Shown here: one piece after another, positions 23,916 through 32,997 of the stretch
Position numbering within the stretch: position 1 is the first letter of the stretch
Layout of the letters: every line of letters starts with the position of its first letter
Source: Bacillota bacterium
GTDB lineage: Bacteria > Bacillota > Clostridia > Peptostreptococcales > Anaerovoracaceae
DNA length: 35,076 nucleotides
Direction of reading: 5' to 3'
Assembly: GCA_017626845.1 (NCBI GenBank)
Contig: JAGAHX010000074.1
Coordinates: forward strand, 1 to 35,076
Notes under the pieces: model-generated
Told to the model about the DNA's origin: nothing
Databases searched by the model: none
Seen by the model: the letters and a program-made list of their open reading frames with translations, nothing else
Position numbers and translations under genes: made by a program

Positions 23916-24458
23916 CTACTTTTCGAACGGCATACCGAGCATTTCGAGAAGAGCCTTGGCTTCTTCGTCAGTCTTTGCCGTTGTGGTGAATACGATGTCC
24001 ATGCCTCTGATCTTTTCCACCTTATCGTACTCGATCTCGGGGAAGATCAGCTGTTCCTTGACGCCCATGGCGTAGTTGCCGCGGCCGTCGAAGGAGTTCT
24101 TGCTCACGCCCTTGAAGTCGCGTACGCGGGGAAGAGCGATGGTGAAGAACTTGTCGGCAAATTCGTACATGCGGTCGCCGCGAAGGGTAACTTTGCATCC
24201 TACGGACATGCCTGCCCTCAGTTTAAAGTTAGCGATGGATTTTCTGGACTTGGTGACCACGGGAGCCTGGCCGGCGATCGCCGCCATTTCCGCAACTGCC
24301 ATTTCCAGAAGCTTGGGATTGTCCTTGCAATCTCCGAGACCCATGTTCAGGGTGATCTTCTCGAGTTTGGGGACTTCCATAACGTTGGCATAGTGGAACT
24401 TATCGTTCAGAGCCTGGAAAACTTCGTTCGTGTACTTTTCCTTCAGTCTTGCTGCCAT
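23916..24458 (-). CDS. rplE: Ribosomal protein L5
   Basis: A 180-residue 5S rRNA-binding protein of the central protuberance. It contains [40 protein letters not shown] and REGMSVG-like [19 protein letters not shown], with the late motif [20 protein letters not shown]. It lies 17 bases after rplX and 9 bases before rpsN. Confidence 0.99.
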   Translation of the reverse strand: MAARLKEKYTNEVFQALNDKFHYANVMEVPKLEKITLNMGLGDCKDNPKLLEMAVAEMAAIAGQAPVVTKSRKSIANFKLRAGMSVGCKVTLRGDRMYEFADKFFTIALPRVRDFKGVSKNSFDGRGNYAMGVKEQLIFPEIEYDKVEKIRGMDIVFTTTAKTDEEAKALLEMLGMPFEK

Positions 24459-24475
24459 GGTATTCCTCCTTTCGA

Positions 24476-24781
24476 TTAATCAATGACCTGACCGGTCTTC
24501 TTGGAAATTCTCTTCTTGTGGCCGTTCTCTACCTTGTAGCCGATGCGTACGGGAGCCTTAGCCTTGGTGTCGTAATACATAACGTTGGAAACGTGGATGG
24601 GGCCTTCGACCTTGCGGATCTCCGCAGGCTGGTTCTGCTTGGCCTTGGCGTGCTTGGTCTGGATGTTGACGCCTTCCACAACGACGGTTTCCTTCTTGGG
24701 GAAAGCCGCGAGGACCTTACCCTTCTTGCCCTTGTCCTTGCCTGCAATTACGAGGACGGTATCGTTCTTCTTAATTTTCAT
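24476..24781 (-). CDS. rplX: Ribosomal protein L24
   Basis: A 101-residue early-assembly 50S protein. The KOW motif is at the N-terminus: [20 protein letters not shown]. The conserved [20 protein letters not shown] follows. It lies 14 bases after rplN. Confidence 0.99.
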   Translation of the reverse strand: MKIKKNDTVLVIAGKDKGKKGKVLAAFPKKETVVVEGVNIQTKHAKAKQNQPAEIRKVEGPIHVSNVMYYDTKAKAPVRIGYKVENGHKKRISKKTGQVID

Positions 24782-24795
24782 TGATCATGTCCTCC

Positions 24796-25164
24796 TTACA
24801 GTACTTCGGGGGCCAGGGAAACGATCTTCATGAATCCCTTTTCTCTCAGCTCTCTGGCGACCGGTCCGAAGATACGGGTGCCTACGGGCTGCTTATCTGC
24901 ATTGATGATAACGGCTGCGTTCTGGTCGAACTTGACGTAGCTGCCGTCTGCTCTTCTGGCGCCGGTGGCGGATCTTACGATAACGGCCTTAACGACCTGA
25001 CCCTTCTTGACGACGCCGCCGGGGGTCGCGTCTTTTACGGCACATACGATGATGTCACCGATATTTGCATACTTACGGCCTGTGCCGCCGAGGATACGGA
25101 TGCAGAGGAGTTCCTTTGCTCCGGAATTGTCGGCAACCTTCAGTCTGGTTTCTGTCTGGATCAT
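24796..25164 (-). CDS. rplN: Ribosomal protein L14
   Basis: A 122-residue 50S protein at the subunit interface. It starts [20 protein letters not shown] and contains [20 protein letters not shown] and the late [20 protein letters not shown]. Length and sequence are standard. It lies 11 bases after rpsQ. Confidence 0.99.
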   Translation of the reverse strand: MIQTETRLKVADNSGAKELLCIRILGGTGRKYANIGDIIVCAVKDATPGGVVKKGQVVKAVIVRSATGARRADGSYVKFDQNAAVIINADKQPVGTRIFGPVARELREKGFMKIVSLAPEVL

Positions 25165-25175
25165 CTGGTGCCTCC

Positions 25176-25433
25176 TTACTTGACCTTCTCAACGATCTCC
25201 ACCAGTCTCCATCTCTTGGACTTGGACAGGGGTCTCGTTTCCATGATTCTTACTTTATCGCCGATCTGGCATTCGTTGTTCTCGTCGTGAGCCATGAACT
25301 TCTTGGTGATCTTTGTAGATTTACCGTAAAGGGGGTGGCGACGGGTTTCTTCGATCGACACGACGATGGACTTGTCCATCTTATTGCTGGTGACGATGCC
25401 AACCAGGGTTTTTCTTCTGTTTCTATCAGACAT
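25176..25433 (-). CDS. rpsQ: Ribosomal protein S17
   Basis: An 85-residue OB-fold 16S rRNA binder. [20 protein letters not shown] and [20 protein letters not shown] are diagnostic, with [20 protein letters not shown] near the end. It lies 20 bases after rpmC. Confidence 0.99.
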   Translation of the reverse strand: MSDRNRRKTLVGIVTSNKMDKSIVVSIEETRRHPLYGKSTKITKKFMAHDENNECQIGDKVRIMETRPLSKSKRWRLVEIVEKVK

Positions 25434-25453
25434 TCTCGCTTCCTCCTTTCACT

Positions 25454-25654
25454 CTACTTCTCAGACGCCAGCTCTTTTTCTCTGAGCGCGGTCTTGACTC
25501 TGGCGATATCTCTCTTCACTTCTCTCATCTTGAGAGGATTCTCCAGCTGTCCGGTGACATGCTGGAATCTCAGGTTGAAGAGCTCCTTCTTGAGTTTTAA
25601 TTCTTCGGAAGCAAGCTCGGCCTGGCTCATATTTCTTACCTTGTCGATCTTCAT
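25454..25654 (-). CDS. rpmC: Ribosomal protein L29
   Basis: A 66-residue helical hairpin near the peptide exit tunnel that helps dock trigger factor. [20 protein letters not shown] and [19 protein letters not shown] are diagnostic. Its start shares one base with the rplP stop (TAATG), indicating coupled translation. Confidence 0.98.
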   Translation of the reverse strand: MKIDKVRNMSQAELASEELKLKKELFNLRFQHVTGQLENPLKMREVKRDIARVKTALREKELASEK

Positions 25655-26082
25655 TATGCTTCACCGTCCTTCTGGTCGGCTTTCTTGACGAATTTGCACT
25701 TGATGGGAAGCTTGTGCATAGCAAGTCTCATAGCTTCCTTGGCTGCTTCTTCGCTTACGCCGCTGATCTCAAACATCACTCTGCCGGGCTTGACCACTGC
25801 TACCCAATGGTCAGGAGCACCTTTACCGGAACCCATACGGACTTCAGCGGGCTTCTTGGTGACCGACTTGTGAGGGAAAATTTTGATGTATACCTGACCG
25901 CCTCTTCTGATGGAACGGGTCATGGCGATACGGGCTGCCTCGATCTGGTTTGCGGTGATCCAGGCAGGTTCCAGAGCGACAAGGCCATATTCGCCGTAGG
26001 TAACAGTGTTGCCTTTGGTAGCGATGCCTGTCATTCTGCCTCTGTGCTGTCTTCTGTACTTAACGCGCTTAGGCATTAACAT
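25654..26082 (-). CDS. rplP: Ribosomal protein L16
   Basis: A 142-residue protein near the A-site tRNA elbow. It begins [20 protein letters not shown] and contains [20 protein letters not shown] and [20 protein letters not shown]. The first ATG is preferred because AGGAGG lies nine bases upstream; the second ATG, two codons on, would be 15 bases away. It follows rpsC by 18 bases. Confidence 0.99.
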   Translation of the reverse strand: MLMPKRVKYRRQHRGRMTGIATKGNTVTYGEYGLVALEPAWITANQIEAARIAMTRSIRRGGQVYIKIFPHKSVTKKPAEVRMGSGKGAPDHWVAVVKPGRVMFEISGVSEEAAKEAMRLAMHKLPIKCKFVKKADQKDGEA

Positions 26083-26100
26083 AAGCTTTGTCCTCCTTCC

Positions 26101-26991
26101 TTATTCTTCTGCGGGAGCGGAGGATTCCACTTCTACTGCAGCTTCTTCAACTACGGGTTCTGCGGGAGCAGCGGGCTTAGCGGGGCGCTTTCTCGGATTC
26201 TCGTACTTCTTGACGGGCTTTTCTTCGAATCTGCCGCCTCTGCCGCCTTCACGACGCTCTCTTCTGGGGCGGTCGCCGTCTCTTCTCTGACGTCTGTCGC
26301 CTCTGCGGCCTTCGCCGCGCTTGTTTTCCTTTTCCTCGGGGATGGAGGGCAGGAGTCCCTTTTCCAGGACTTCGCCGTTATTGATCCATACCTTTACGCC
26401 GATGCGGCCGTACTGGGTGTCGGCTTCGGTGAAACCGTAGTCGATGTTGGCGCGCAGGGTGTGAAGAGGAACGTTGCCTTCGGAATACTTTTCGCTTCTG
26501 GCGATCTCAGCACCGCCTACACGGCCGCTGATGACCACCTTGATGCCCTTGCAGCCGGCCTTCATGGTTCTCTGGATGGCCTGCTTCATGGCTCTTCTGA
26601 AGGAAACTCTGCGTTCGAGGGCCTGAGCGATGCTCTCAGCGGTGAGCTGAGCGTCGGTCTCAGGTCTTCTGAGTTCTACGATATTTAATGCAACGGTCTT
26701 GCCGGTGAGCTTTTCCAGCTCGGTCTTCAGCTGATCGATACCGTCGCCGCCGCGTCCGATGACCATACCGGGCTTCGCGGTGAGGACGTTGATCCTCATC
26801 TGGTTCTCTGCGGCTCTTTCGATGACTACCTTGGATACGCCTGCCAGATAGAGCTTTTTCTTAACGTAATCTCTTACCTTGTTGTCTTCTACCAGATAAT
26901 CGGAGAAGTTCTTCTTATTTGCGTACCATTTGGAATCCCAGTCTTTAATGACGCCCACTCTGAATCCATGCGGGCTAACTTTCTGACCCAT
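26101..26991 (-). CDS. rpsC: Ribosomal protein S3 with long C-terminal extension
   Basis: A 296-residue small-subunit protein at the mRNA entry tunnel. Residues 1-218 are standard S3: [20 protein letters not shown], the KH motif [20 protein letters not shown] and [19 protein letters not shown]. Most bacterial S3 proteins end near 210-230; here about 78 more residues follow. Residues 221-256 are RG/RRD-rich ([20 protein letters not shown]), then comes a Lys/Pro/Ala stretch and an acidic tail ([15 protein letters not shown]). The extension is in frame, with codon use like the rest, so it is not a frameshift artefact. Such tails are probably disordered and near mRNA. Confidence 0.98.
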   Translation of the reverse strand: MGQKVSPHGFRVGVIKDWDSKWYANKKNFSDYLVEDNKVRDYVKKKLYLAGVSKVVIERAAENQMRINVLTAKPGMVIGRGGDGIDQLKTELEKLTGKTVALNIVELRRPETDAQLTAESIAQALERRVSFRRAMKQAIQRTMKAGCKGIKVVISGRVGGAEIARSEKYSEGNVPLHTLRANIDYGFTEADTQYGRIGVKVWINNGEVLEKGLLPSIPEEKENKRGEGRRGDRRQRRDGDRPRRERREGGRGGRFEEKPVKKYENPRKRPAKPAAPAEPVVEEAAVEVESSAPAEE

Positions 26992-27007
26992 AATAACCTC
27001 CTACCGA

Positions 27008-27340
27008 TTATCTTTCCTTTAAAGTTACGCCGATGTGGCTGCTTCTCTTGAGGATCATTCCCGCTCTGCCCTGAGCACCGGCTCTCCAGCGCTTCATCGT
27101 GGGGCCCTTGTTCGCATAGATCTCTGCGATGTAGAGCTTGGAAACGTCCATGTCGTGGTTGTTCTCAGCGTTTGCTGCTGCGGACTGAACGACTTTTTCT
27201 ACAAGTTCAGATGCCTTGCCGGGTGTGAACTTTAAAATGGTCAGGGCCTCCTGCAGGTCTTTGCCTCTTACCAGGTCGGTAATGGGGGCGATCTTAGTCG
27301 GAGACATTCTTACATATTTGGCAACTGCCTTAGCTTCCAT
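27008..27340 (-). CDS. rplV: Ribosomal protein L22
   Basis: A 110-residue protein whose beta-hairpin lines the peptide exit tunnel. KYVRMSPTKIAPITDLVRGK starts the domain and the hairpin region is KGPTMKRWRAGAQGRAGMIL. It ends SSHIGVTLKER. It follows rpsS by 14 bases. Confidence 0.99.
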   Translation of the reverse strand: MEAKAVAKYVRMSPTKIAPITDLVRGKDLQEALTILKFTPGKASELVEKVVQSAAANAENNHDMDVSKLYIAEIYANKGPTMKRWRAGAQGRAGMILKRSSHIGVTLKER

Positions 27341-27354
27341 TGTATATCTCCTTT

Positions 27355-27627
27355 CTACTTAACCTTGGAGGAACCAGCATGTCCTCTGAATGTTCTGGTG
27401 GGAGCGAATTCGCCGAGGCGGTGTCCTACCATATCTTCTGTAATATATACGGGAATGTGCTTCTTTCCGTCGTATACTGCGATCGTGTGGCCGACCATCT
27501 GGGGGAAGATCGTTGACGGTCTGGACCAGGTCTTGATGACCTTTTTCTCGTTGGCAGCGTTCATGTCGTCGATCGCCTTAAGCAGCTTTCTGTCTACGAA
27601 CGGGCCCTTCTTTAAGGATCTGCTCAT
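27355..27627 (-). CDS. rpsS: Ribosomal protein S19
   Basis: A 90-residue head protein of the 30S subunit. [40 protein letters not shown] and [19 protein letters not shown] are diagnostic. The start at 27627 gives the family N-terminus; an upstream in-frame TTG directly after the rplB stop is rejected. The AGGAGG site is 11 bases away, slightly long. Confidence 0.98.
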   Translation of the reverse strand: MSRSLKKGPFVDRKLLKAIDDMNAANEKKVIKTWSRPSTIFPQMVGHTIAVYDGKKHIPVYITEDMVGHRLGEFAPTRTFRGHAGSSKVK

Positions 27628-27648
27628 GTTTTCTGTATCCTCCTTCAA

Positions 27649-28482
27649 CTACTTCTGGTTTCTTCTCTTGACGATGTACTGGTTGGAAGCCTTGTTCTTC
27701 TTTCTGGTCTTGTAACCGAGAGCAGGCTTGCCCCAAGGCGTTACCGGGCCGGGACGGCCAACGGGTGCCTTGCCTTCGCCGCCGCCATGAGGGTGGTCGT
27801 TGGGGTTCATGACAGAACCTCTTACGGTCGGGCGGATACCCATGTGTCTCTTTCTGCCGGCCTTACCGATGGAGATCAACTCGTGGTCGATGTTGCCGAC
27901 TTCACCGATGGTGGCTCTGCAGTTCATAGCGATCTTTCTGACTTCGCCGGACGGCAGTCTTACCTGTGCGTAAGCGCCTTCCTTTGCCATCAGCTGAGCA
28001 CCGTTGCCGGCTGCTCTGCACAGCTGAGCACCCTTGCCGGGCTTGAGCTCGATGTTGTGGATGATGGTACCAACGGGGATATTCGCGAGAGGCAGGGAGT
28101 TGCCGGTCTTGATATCCGCGGAAGCGCCGCTGTAGATGACGTCGCCGACCTTCAGGCCGTTGGGAGCGATGATGTATCTCTTTTCGCCGTCCGCATAGCA
28201 GACCAGCGCGATGTTAGCGGTTCTGTTGGGATCGTATTCGATCGTCTTGACGGTTGCGGGGATGTCGTCCTTGTTTCTCTTGAAGTCGATCACTCTGTAC
28301 TTGCGTCTGGTGCCGCCGCCCTGATGTCTGACGGTGATGCAGCCTCTGTTATTGCGGCCCGCATTCTTCTTCAGGGTGTAGGTCAGGGACTTTTCCGGCG
28401 TGCCGGCAGTGATCTCTTCGAAAGTGGAAACGGTCATTCCTCTTAAACCCGGAGTAATCGGTTTATATTTCTTAATACCCAT
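27649..28482 (-). CDS. rplB: Ribosomal protein L2
   Basis: A 277-residue protein near the peptidyl transferase centre, needed for subunit association. [19 protein letters not shown] lies near the start, [19 protein letters not shown] marks the RNA-binding domain, and [16 protein letters not shown] contains the conserved H230 region. The C-terminus is highly basic. It follows rplW by 18 bases. Confidence 0.99.
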   Translation of the reverse strand: MGIKKYKPITPGLRGMTVSTFEEITAGTPEKSLTYTLKKNAGRNNRGCITVRHQGGGTRRKYRVIDFKRNKDDIPATVKTIEYDPNRTANIALVCYADGEKRYIIAPNGLKVGDVIYSGASADIKTGNSLPLANIPVGTIIHNIELKPGKGAQLCRAAGNGAQLMAKEGAYAQVRLPSGEVRKIAMNCRATIGEVGNIDHELISIGKAGRKRHMGIRPTVRGSVMNPNDHPHGGGEGKAPVGRPGPVTPWGKPALGYKTRKKNKASNQYIVKRRNQK

Positions 28483-28500
28483 TGTTTCTTCCTCCTGTTT

Positions 28501-28791
28501 TTAGAGTCCTTCGAAAATCTCGATGGTCTTGCTGGATTCGGAAAGTGTAACGATCGCCTTCTTATAGGAAGGAGTTCTGCCTACGTACTTTCCCTGTCTC
28601 TTTAACTTGCCGTCGTAGTTGGCTACGTTTACCTTTTCTACGGTTACGCCGAAAGCTTCTTCCACAGCAGCCTTGATCTCGGGCTTGGTGGCGTCCTTCG
28701 CGACCTTGAAGGTGTATTTCTTATCTGCGGCATCGTCCATGGACTTTTCGGAGATGACCGGTCTGATGATTACGTCGTAAGGAGTTCTCAT
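28501..28791 (-). CDS. rplW: Ribosomal protein L23
   Basis: A 96-residue protein at the tunnel exit, the docking site for trigger factor and [23 protein letters not shown] and [20 protein letters not shown] are diagnostic. Its start shares one base with the rplD stop (TAATG). Confidence 0.98.
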   Translation of the reverse strand: MRTPYDVIIRPVISEKSMDDAADKKYTFKVAKDATKPEIKAAVEEAFGVTVEKVNVANYDGKLKRQGKYVGRTPSYKKAIVTLSESSKTIEIFEGL

Positions 28792-29414
28792 TATGCGTAT
28801 ACCTCCTCCAGCTTCGCAACCGCATCCTTGGTGATGATGAAGCTGCCGTGATTGATGATCTCGTAAACGTTCATCTGGCCCACCGTGGTGGTCTGGACGC
28901 CGGGGATGTTGCCCGCGCTCTTGATGACGTTTTCGTTGTTTTCTGCGGTGACGATCAGAGCCTTCTTCTGGGCCTTGACCGCTTCCAGGACCTTGATCAT
29001 TTCCTTGGTCTTGGGTTCTGCCATTTCCAGGCTGTCCAGAACGATGATCTCGTTATCGGCGACCTTGGAAGAGAGGGCGGAGAACATTGCCAGTCTCTTC
29101 AGCTTCTTGGGCACCGTGTAACGGTAGCTTCTGGGCTTGGGGGCGAATGCAACGCCGCCGCCTACCTGGGAAGGATCCGTGGTGCTGCCCTGTCTGTGGC
29201 GGCCGGTTCCCTTCTGTCTGAAAGGCTTTCTTCCGCCTCCGCGGACGTCGCCTCTGGTCTTAGCGGACTGTGTGCCCTGTCTCTGGTTTGCCAGATAGTT
29301 CTTAATGATCGCATGCACTGCGTATTCGTTCGGCTCGATTCCGAAGATGGCATCGTTCAGTTCGATGGTGCCTGCTTCAGCGCCGGCCATGGTTAACATA
29401 GTAACTTTAGCCAT
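28791..29414 (-). CDS. rplD: Ribosomal protein L4
   Basis: A 207-residue protein whose basic loop reaches the exit tunnel. The loop is seen as [20 protein letters not shown] and [20 protein letters not shown]. In Escherichia coli L4 represses the S10 operon through the leader RNA; the structured leader here makes this worth testing. AAAGGAGG precedes the start at 29414. Confidence 0.98.
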   Translation of the reverse strand: MAKVTMLTMAGAEAGTIELNDAIFGIEPNEYAVHAIIKNYLANQRQGTQSAKTRGDVRGGGRKPFRQKGTGRHRQGSTTDPSQVGGGVAFAPKPRSYRYTVPKKLKRLAMFSALSSKVADNEIIVLDSLEMAEPKTKEMIKVLEAVKAQKKALIVTAENNENVIKSAGNIPGVQTTTVGQMNVYEIINHGSFIITKDAVAKLEEVYA

Positions 29415-29438
29415 TTGACTTCCTCCTTTCCGACCCCG

Positions 29439-30074
29439 TTATTTGGTCTGTCCCTTGACTGCATACTTGATGCGGAGAAGTCCGCCCTTGTTTCCGGGAA
29501 TAGCGCCCTTAACGAGCATCAGGTTTCTGTCTGCGATCACCTTAACAAGTTCTAAGTTCTGCACGGTTACTGTATCTCTGCCTGTTCTTCCGGGTGCCTT
29601 GTTGCCGCGGAACACTCTGGAAGGATAGGTGGCTGCTGCCAGACCGCCGGGCAGTCTCTTGTGCTTGGAACCGTGGGTCATCGGGCCTCTTCTGTGGTGA
29701 TGTCTCTTGATGTTGCCCTGGGTTCCCTTACCCTTGGAAGTGCCGGTGATGTCCAGCTTTGCACCTTCTTCGAAGTCTGCGACGCTGACCGTCTGGCCGA
29801 CTTCGTAGTTTTCTTCTTCGTCCAGTCTGAATTCGCCCAGATACTTCTTGCAGGCAACGCCGGCCTTTGCGAAGTGGCCTCTTTCGGGCTTGGTCAGTCT
29901 GTGTTCTTTCTGATCTTCGAAACCGAGCTGTACAGCCTTGTAGCCGTCGGTCTCTTCCGTCTTGAGCTGGGTGACGACGCAGGGACCAGCTTCGATGACA
30001 GTCACAGGGATCATTTCCCCTGCTTCGGAGAAGATCTGAGTCATGCCGATCTTCTTGCCTAAGATTCCTTTCAT
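29439..30074 (-). CDS. rplC: Ribosomal protein L3
   Basis: A 211-residue early-assembly 50S protein near the peptidyl transferase centre. It starts [20 protein letters not shown]; the tip loop is [20 protein letters not shown] with [16 protein letters not shown] following. AGGAGG lies five bases before the start. The 77-base gap to rpsJ is larger than most in the array and contains a small hairpin and direct repeat. Confidence 0.99.
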   Translation of the reverse strand: MKGILGKKIGMTQIFSEAGEMIPVTVIEAGPCVVTQLKTEETDGYKAVQLGFEDQKEHRLTKPERGHFAKAGVACKKYLGEFRLDEEENYEVGQTVSVADFEEGAKLDITGTSKGKGTQGNIKRHHHRRGPMTHGSKHKRLPGGLAAATYPSRVFRGNKAPGRTGRDTVTVQNLELVKVIADRNLMLVKGAIPGNKGGLLRIKYAVKGQTK

Positions 30075-30098
30075 TTTTTCCTCCTAGTTCTTACAGCG

Positions 30099-30135
30099 GA
30101 TTACGTTGGTAATCATACTAAGCACGTTGGTAATC
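30099..30135. repeat. Direct repeat and small hairpin in the rpsJ-rplC gap
   Basis: ACGTTGGTAATC occurs at 30103-30114 and 30124-30135. The first copy is part of GATTAC-GTTG-GTAATC (30099-30114), a 6-bp stem with a 4-nt loop. No function is evident; it could tune rplC translation. Confidence 0.45.
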
Positions 30136-30151
30136 TATATAACCTTTGTAC

Positions 30152-30460
30152 TTACAGTTTGATCTCGATATCCACGCCTGCGGGCATGTCGAGCTTGGTG
30201 AGAGCGTCGATGGTCTTGGGCGTCGGGTTCAGGATATCGATGAGTCTCTTGTGGGTTCTCTGTTCGAACTGCTCTCTGCTGTCCTTGTACTTGTGAACCG
30301 CTCTCAGGATGGTTACGACTTCCTTCTCGGTGGGGAGAGGAATGGGGCCGGAAACTTCGGCGCCGGTCTTCTTGGCCGTCTCGACGATTCTCGCCGCGGA
30401 CTGGTCCAGAGCTTTGTGGTCGTAAGCCTTGAGTCTGACTCTGATTTTCTGACTACTCAT
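30152..30460 (-). CDS. rpsJ: Ribosomal protein S10
   Basis: A 102-residue small-subunit head protein that also serves as NusE in antitermination. [20 protein letters not shown] and [20 protein letters not shown] are diagnostic, with [20 protein letters not shown] after. The start at 30460 follows GGAGG by about ten bases; the longer frame reaches into the leader and is not used. First gene of the array. Confidence 0.99.
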   Translation of the reverse strand: MSSQKIRVRLKAYDHKALDQSAARIVETAKKTGAEVSGPIPLPTEKEVVTILRAVHKYKDSREQFEQRTHKRLIDILNPTPKTIDALTKLDMPAGVDIEIKL

Positions 30461-30770
30461 TGTTGTTTTTCCTCCTTGTTTGCCTGCGAAGCCCTGCTTC
30501 GCCTTTTCTTTCGCACATTTTCGCCATGTCTGTGCGAGGTTTTCTTTTCGCATTGCCTTGAAATTTCAGGGTTTTGCGGGTTTTGTCCATTCGGTACACG
30601 CACCCGTGTGTTTCCTATTTTTCACCTCAAAGCAAAAATGCGAGAACTCCTTCGCCGGTCTCGCTGGGACCGACAATTCTCGGCAGAAATTACCAGATGG
30701 CTCTGCAACTTTCTGCTTCTCCGCTGGGTCAGATCAAGGCTTTTAAGCCTTTTCCCTGCCCAAAGCAAGC
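30461..30770 (-). promoter_or_regulatory. Long structured leader of the S10 operon
   Basis: About 310 untranslated bases precede rpsJ. Visible hairpins include AAGGCT/AGCCTT (30736-30751) and GCAGAAA (30683-30689) with TTTCTGC (30710-30716), which encloses CAGA/TCTG. A two-part stem pairs CGAGAA/TTCTCG (30641-30646 with 30677-30682) outside GGTC/GACC (30657-30660 with 30668-30671). Further down is a GTG-rich block, ACACACGGGTGCGTGT on the minus strand near 30600. Leaders of this length before rpsJ are typical autogenous control sites (L4 in enterobacteria); the responsible protein here is unknown. Confidence 0.7.
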
Positions 30771-30776
30771 CCTATT

Positions 30777-30805
30777 AATATACAACAAACCCGCGAGGCT
30801 TGCAA
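30777..30805 (-). promoter_or_regulatory. Promoter of the S10-spc-alpha array
   Basis: TTGCAA (30805-30800), 17-bp spacer, TATATT (30782-30777), with an A/T-rich stretch upstream (30806-30847) that could act as an UP element. The expected start is near 30770. Confidence 0.8.
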
Positions 30806-30847
30806 GCAATTTTTCAAAGAAATCTGAAATTTTTTCAAAAAATTTTC

Positions 30848-30887
30848 AAACCCCGGAAAGCCCTTATTTTAAGGCTCTCCGGGGTTT
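30848..30887 (-). terminator. Terminator upstream of the S10 operon promoter
   Basis: AAACCCCGGA (minus 30887-30878) pairs with TCCGGGGTTT (30857-30848), with a further inner AGCC/GGCT stem. The T-rich GAAAATTTTTTG follows. It closes the unit containing capA-like and the 172-residue gene, about 105 bases after the latter's stop. Confidence 0.85.
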
Positions 30888-30955
30888 ATGAATCGATCGT
30901 ATAACGCGGAAATAACGACAACTTAGCCGGGCGTTTCCCATCTTTCTATAGATAG

Positions 30956-30977
30956 GGGGTCACCTGCCGGTGACCCC
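30956..30977. repeat. Perfect 9-bp hairpin after the 172-residue gene
   Basis: GGGGTCACC (30956-30964) pairs with GGTGACCCC (30969-30977) around TGCC. It begins 15 bases after the stop at 30993. No T-run follows, so it may be an mRNA 3'-end stabiliser or a pause site ahead of the stronger terminator at 30848-30887. The rest of 30888-30955 shows nothing recognisable. Confidence 0.55.
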
Positions 30978-30992
30978 ACCATATCTTGCGTT

Positions 30993-31511
30993 TTATTCGG
31001 TTTCTTCCGCTGGTTCTTCCTTGATGATCCCCATGTCGTAGCGGTCCAGCAGCGAGGAAACGTAGGAAAAGACGTTTTCCGGCGTCTCTCCCTCCTGTGC
31101 TTCCACGAAACAGGAGATGCGCAGGTCCTCTGCGGTCATGTCCATGGACAGCAGCTGAATGTCGCTGTCCGCATCCTTTCCCAGGTAGCGGCCGAAGAAC
31201 TCGATGGTCTCCATCACGTCTTCGCTGTTGAAGGAGATGCCCTTCAGGAAATCCATCAGGACGAGAGCCGATCCGCTGCCGCATTCGGACGTGAGCTCCA
31301 GACTGCGGCCCTTCGAACGGGCCGACAGGGGCAGCCCCGTCAGCATGCGGTAGCTTTCCACGTCTTCCCGGATCTGCTGATATCCGCCCGCCATCAGGAT
31401 GGCGGAGGCGCTCTGCCCGTCTTCGGACGTGCGCAGGCTGCGCAGCGTAATGCCCTTCGCCTTCGGCAGAGGTTTCGTCAGTTTTTTCACCAGGTCGAAT
31501 CTAATATCCAT
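30993..31511 (-). CDS. Conserved-looking protein of unknown function, coupled to CapA-like gene
   Basis: A 172-residue soluble protein with no signal peptide or membrane helix; I do not recognise the family. It has a mixed alpha/beta composition with LTSECGSGSALVLMDFLKGI in the middle, FFGRYLGKDADSDIQLLSMD after, and an acidic tail (IIKEEPAEETE). Its start overlaps the CapA-like stop by 11 bases, with GGTGAT just upstream, so the two are translated together. A role linked to the cell surface is suggested only by this neighbour. Confidence 0.7.
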   Translation of the reverse strand: MDIRFDLVKKLTKPLPKAKGITLRSLRTSEDGQSASAILMAGGYQQIREDVESYRMLTGLPLSARSKGRSLELTSECGSGSALVLMDFLKGISFNSEDVMETIEFFGRYLGKDADSDIQLLSMDMTAEDLRISCFVEAQEGETPENVFSYVSSLLDRYDMGIIKEEPAEETE

Positions 31512-32979
31512 CGATCACCTTGCAGACAGGATTCTCCGGATCCTCGATCAGATCCTTTACGTCCTGCAGCGCCTGCTGTGCGCGGCTCAGATGGCCGCTG
31601 TTCGCAAGCTCGGGGTTGCTGTTCAGATCCTTGTCCAGCGGAATGATGTAGTATTCCACATGGCCGTTCTTCTTGTATTTATCCACCCAGGTGGGGAGGC
31701 ACTGCATCTGCAGGTTGGAGATCTCACCGGTCTCCTGGTCGTAGTCGAAGTCCACCCAGGCCACCATGCCCTGCTCCGTAAAGCGGGCCTTGGCGGGAAT
31801 GTAGTCGCTCATGGTCTCCACGCGCTGGTTGGACACGAGGTTGCCCATGGAATAGAAGACGGGCACCTTCTTCGTCCAGAAATCGGGCTTGGGCTCTTCC
31901 TCGACGGGCTCCGGTTCTTCCACCGGCTCTTCTTCCTTGATGAGGCCGAAATGCTTTCTCACCCGGATGATCCAGGGCTCCTTCTCCTCTTCCGGTTCGG
32001 GCTCAGGTTCCACGATCTCCGGTTCCGGTTCGGGATACTTCACCTGATATTCGAAGCAGTCCACGCCCTGCAGCAGGTGGGGATGGGACGCGAAGATCAT
32101 GTCCGCGCCGGCATCCGCCGCAAACCTTGCCATCTTCTCCTCGCCCGCGTTGTATTCCCTCTGGTACTCGTTGCCCCAGTGGAAATAGCAGATCACCAGA
32201 TCTGCACCTCTATTGCGGCAGTCCTGGATCTCGGCGGCGATGGCCGCACGGTCCGCTTCCACGGCGTAGGCAAGTCCAGATTCGCAGCGGAAGGAGTTGA
32301 TGTAATCCGTGCCGCCGTCCCAGATGGGATTGCCGTTGATGAGGCGTCTCTCGCCGGTCGTCGTCTCGTAAGTGTACGCGACGATGCCGATCTTAACGCC
32401 TTTTACATCCACGATGGGGCTGCGGGGCTCACTGGTATCCAGGCGTGCGCCTGCCACCGTCATCCCCTCGCCGCGCATCAGTTCCACCGTGCGCATGACG
32501 CCGGTGCGGCCGGTATCGATCATGTGGTTGTTGGCAAACCACGCCACGTCGAACCCGGCACCCTTGATGGCGGTCGCCAGGGAGTCCGGCGAATTGAAGA
32601 TCGGATAACCGACATAATTGCCGTCGCCCTTGAAGGTGGTCTCCACGTTGCAGAGCGCCAGGTCCGCGTCCTGGATGTACTTCTTCAGATAGATATAGTT
32701 CCCGGAGAAGTCGTACTCTCCCGTCGACGCGTTATAGGCAGACTGGTACTGCGCCGGATGGCACATGACGTCGCCCACCGCGCGGATGGACAGATGCACA
32801 GGTTCTTTCACCTGTTCCTCCTCCAGAGGATCCACGTCGAACACCTCGGGCTCCGCTTCCGCGGGCAGAGGCCAAAACAGGATGCCGGCGAAGATGACCG
32901 CCGCCACCACTGCCAGGAACAGGCAGAATCTGCCGTAGTGGATCTTTACGCGTTTCTTTTTTCTCGTGTGTCTTCCCAT
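31501..32979 (-). CDS. CapA-family (PGA_cap) membrane-anchored protein
   Basis: A 492-residue protein with a basic N-terminus and one transmembrane helix (about 18-38), so the rest is extracytoplasmic. The metallophosphatase-like PGA_cap domain shows IRAVGDVMCHPAQYQ, CNVETTF, ANNHMIDTGRTGVMRTVE, CYFHWGNEYQREYNAG and ASHPHLLQGVD, all typical of CapA/PgsA relatives of poly-gamma-glutamate synthesis. An unusual insert of about 70 residues rich in Glu and Pro (EPEPEIVEPEPEPEEEKEP) precedes the final FYSMGNLVSNQ motif. No capB or capC is nearby, so polyglutamate synthesis is not supported. The ATG has only a weak AGGG one base away. Confidence 0.87.
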   Translation of the reverse strand: MGRHTRKKKRVKIHYGRFCLFLAVVAAVIFAGILFWPLPAEAEPEVFDVDPLEEEQVKEPVHLSIRAVGDVMCHPAQYQSAYNASTGEYDFSGNYIYLKKYIQDADLALCNVETTFKGDGNYVGYPIFNSPDSLATAIKGAGFDVAWFANNHMIDTGRTGVMRTVELMRGEGMTVAGARLDTSEPRSPIVDVKGVKIGIVAYTYETTTGERRLINGNPIWDGGTDYINSFRCESGLAYAVEADRAAIAAEIQDCRNRGADLVICYFHWGNEYQREYNAGEEKMARFAADAGADMIFASHPHLLQGVDCFEYQVKYPEPEPEIVEPEPEPEEEKEPWIIRVRKHFGLIKEEEPVEEPEPVEEEPKPDFWTKKVPVFYSMGNLVSNQRVETMSDYIPAKARFTEQGMVAWVDFDYDQETGEISNLQMQCLPTWVDKYKKNGHVEYYIIPLDKDLNSNPELANSGHLSRAQQALQDVKDLIEDPENPVCKVIDGY

Positions 32980-32997
32980 ACCCTATGACCGGTCTTT

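Noticed and set aside
30103..30135. Possible CRISPR-like repeat
   Set aside because: Only two copies of 12 bases with a 9-base gap; no array, leader or cas gene.
31399..32988. A 529-residue frame on the plus strand
   Set aside because: Antisense of the CapA-like gene. It has no recognisable domain and no promoter or ribosome site.
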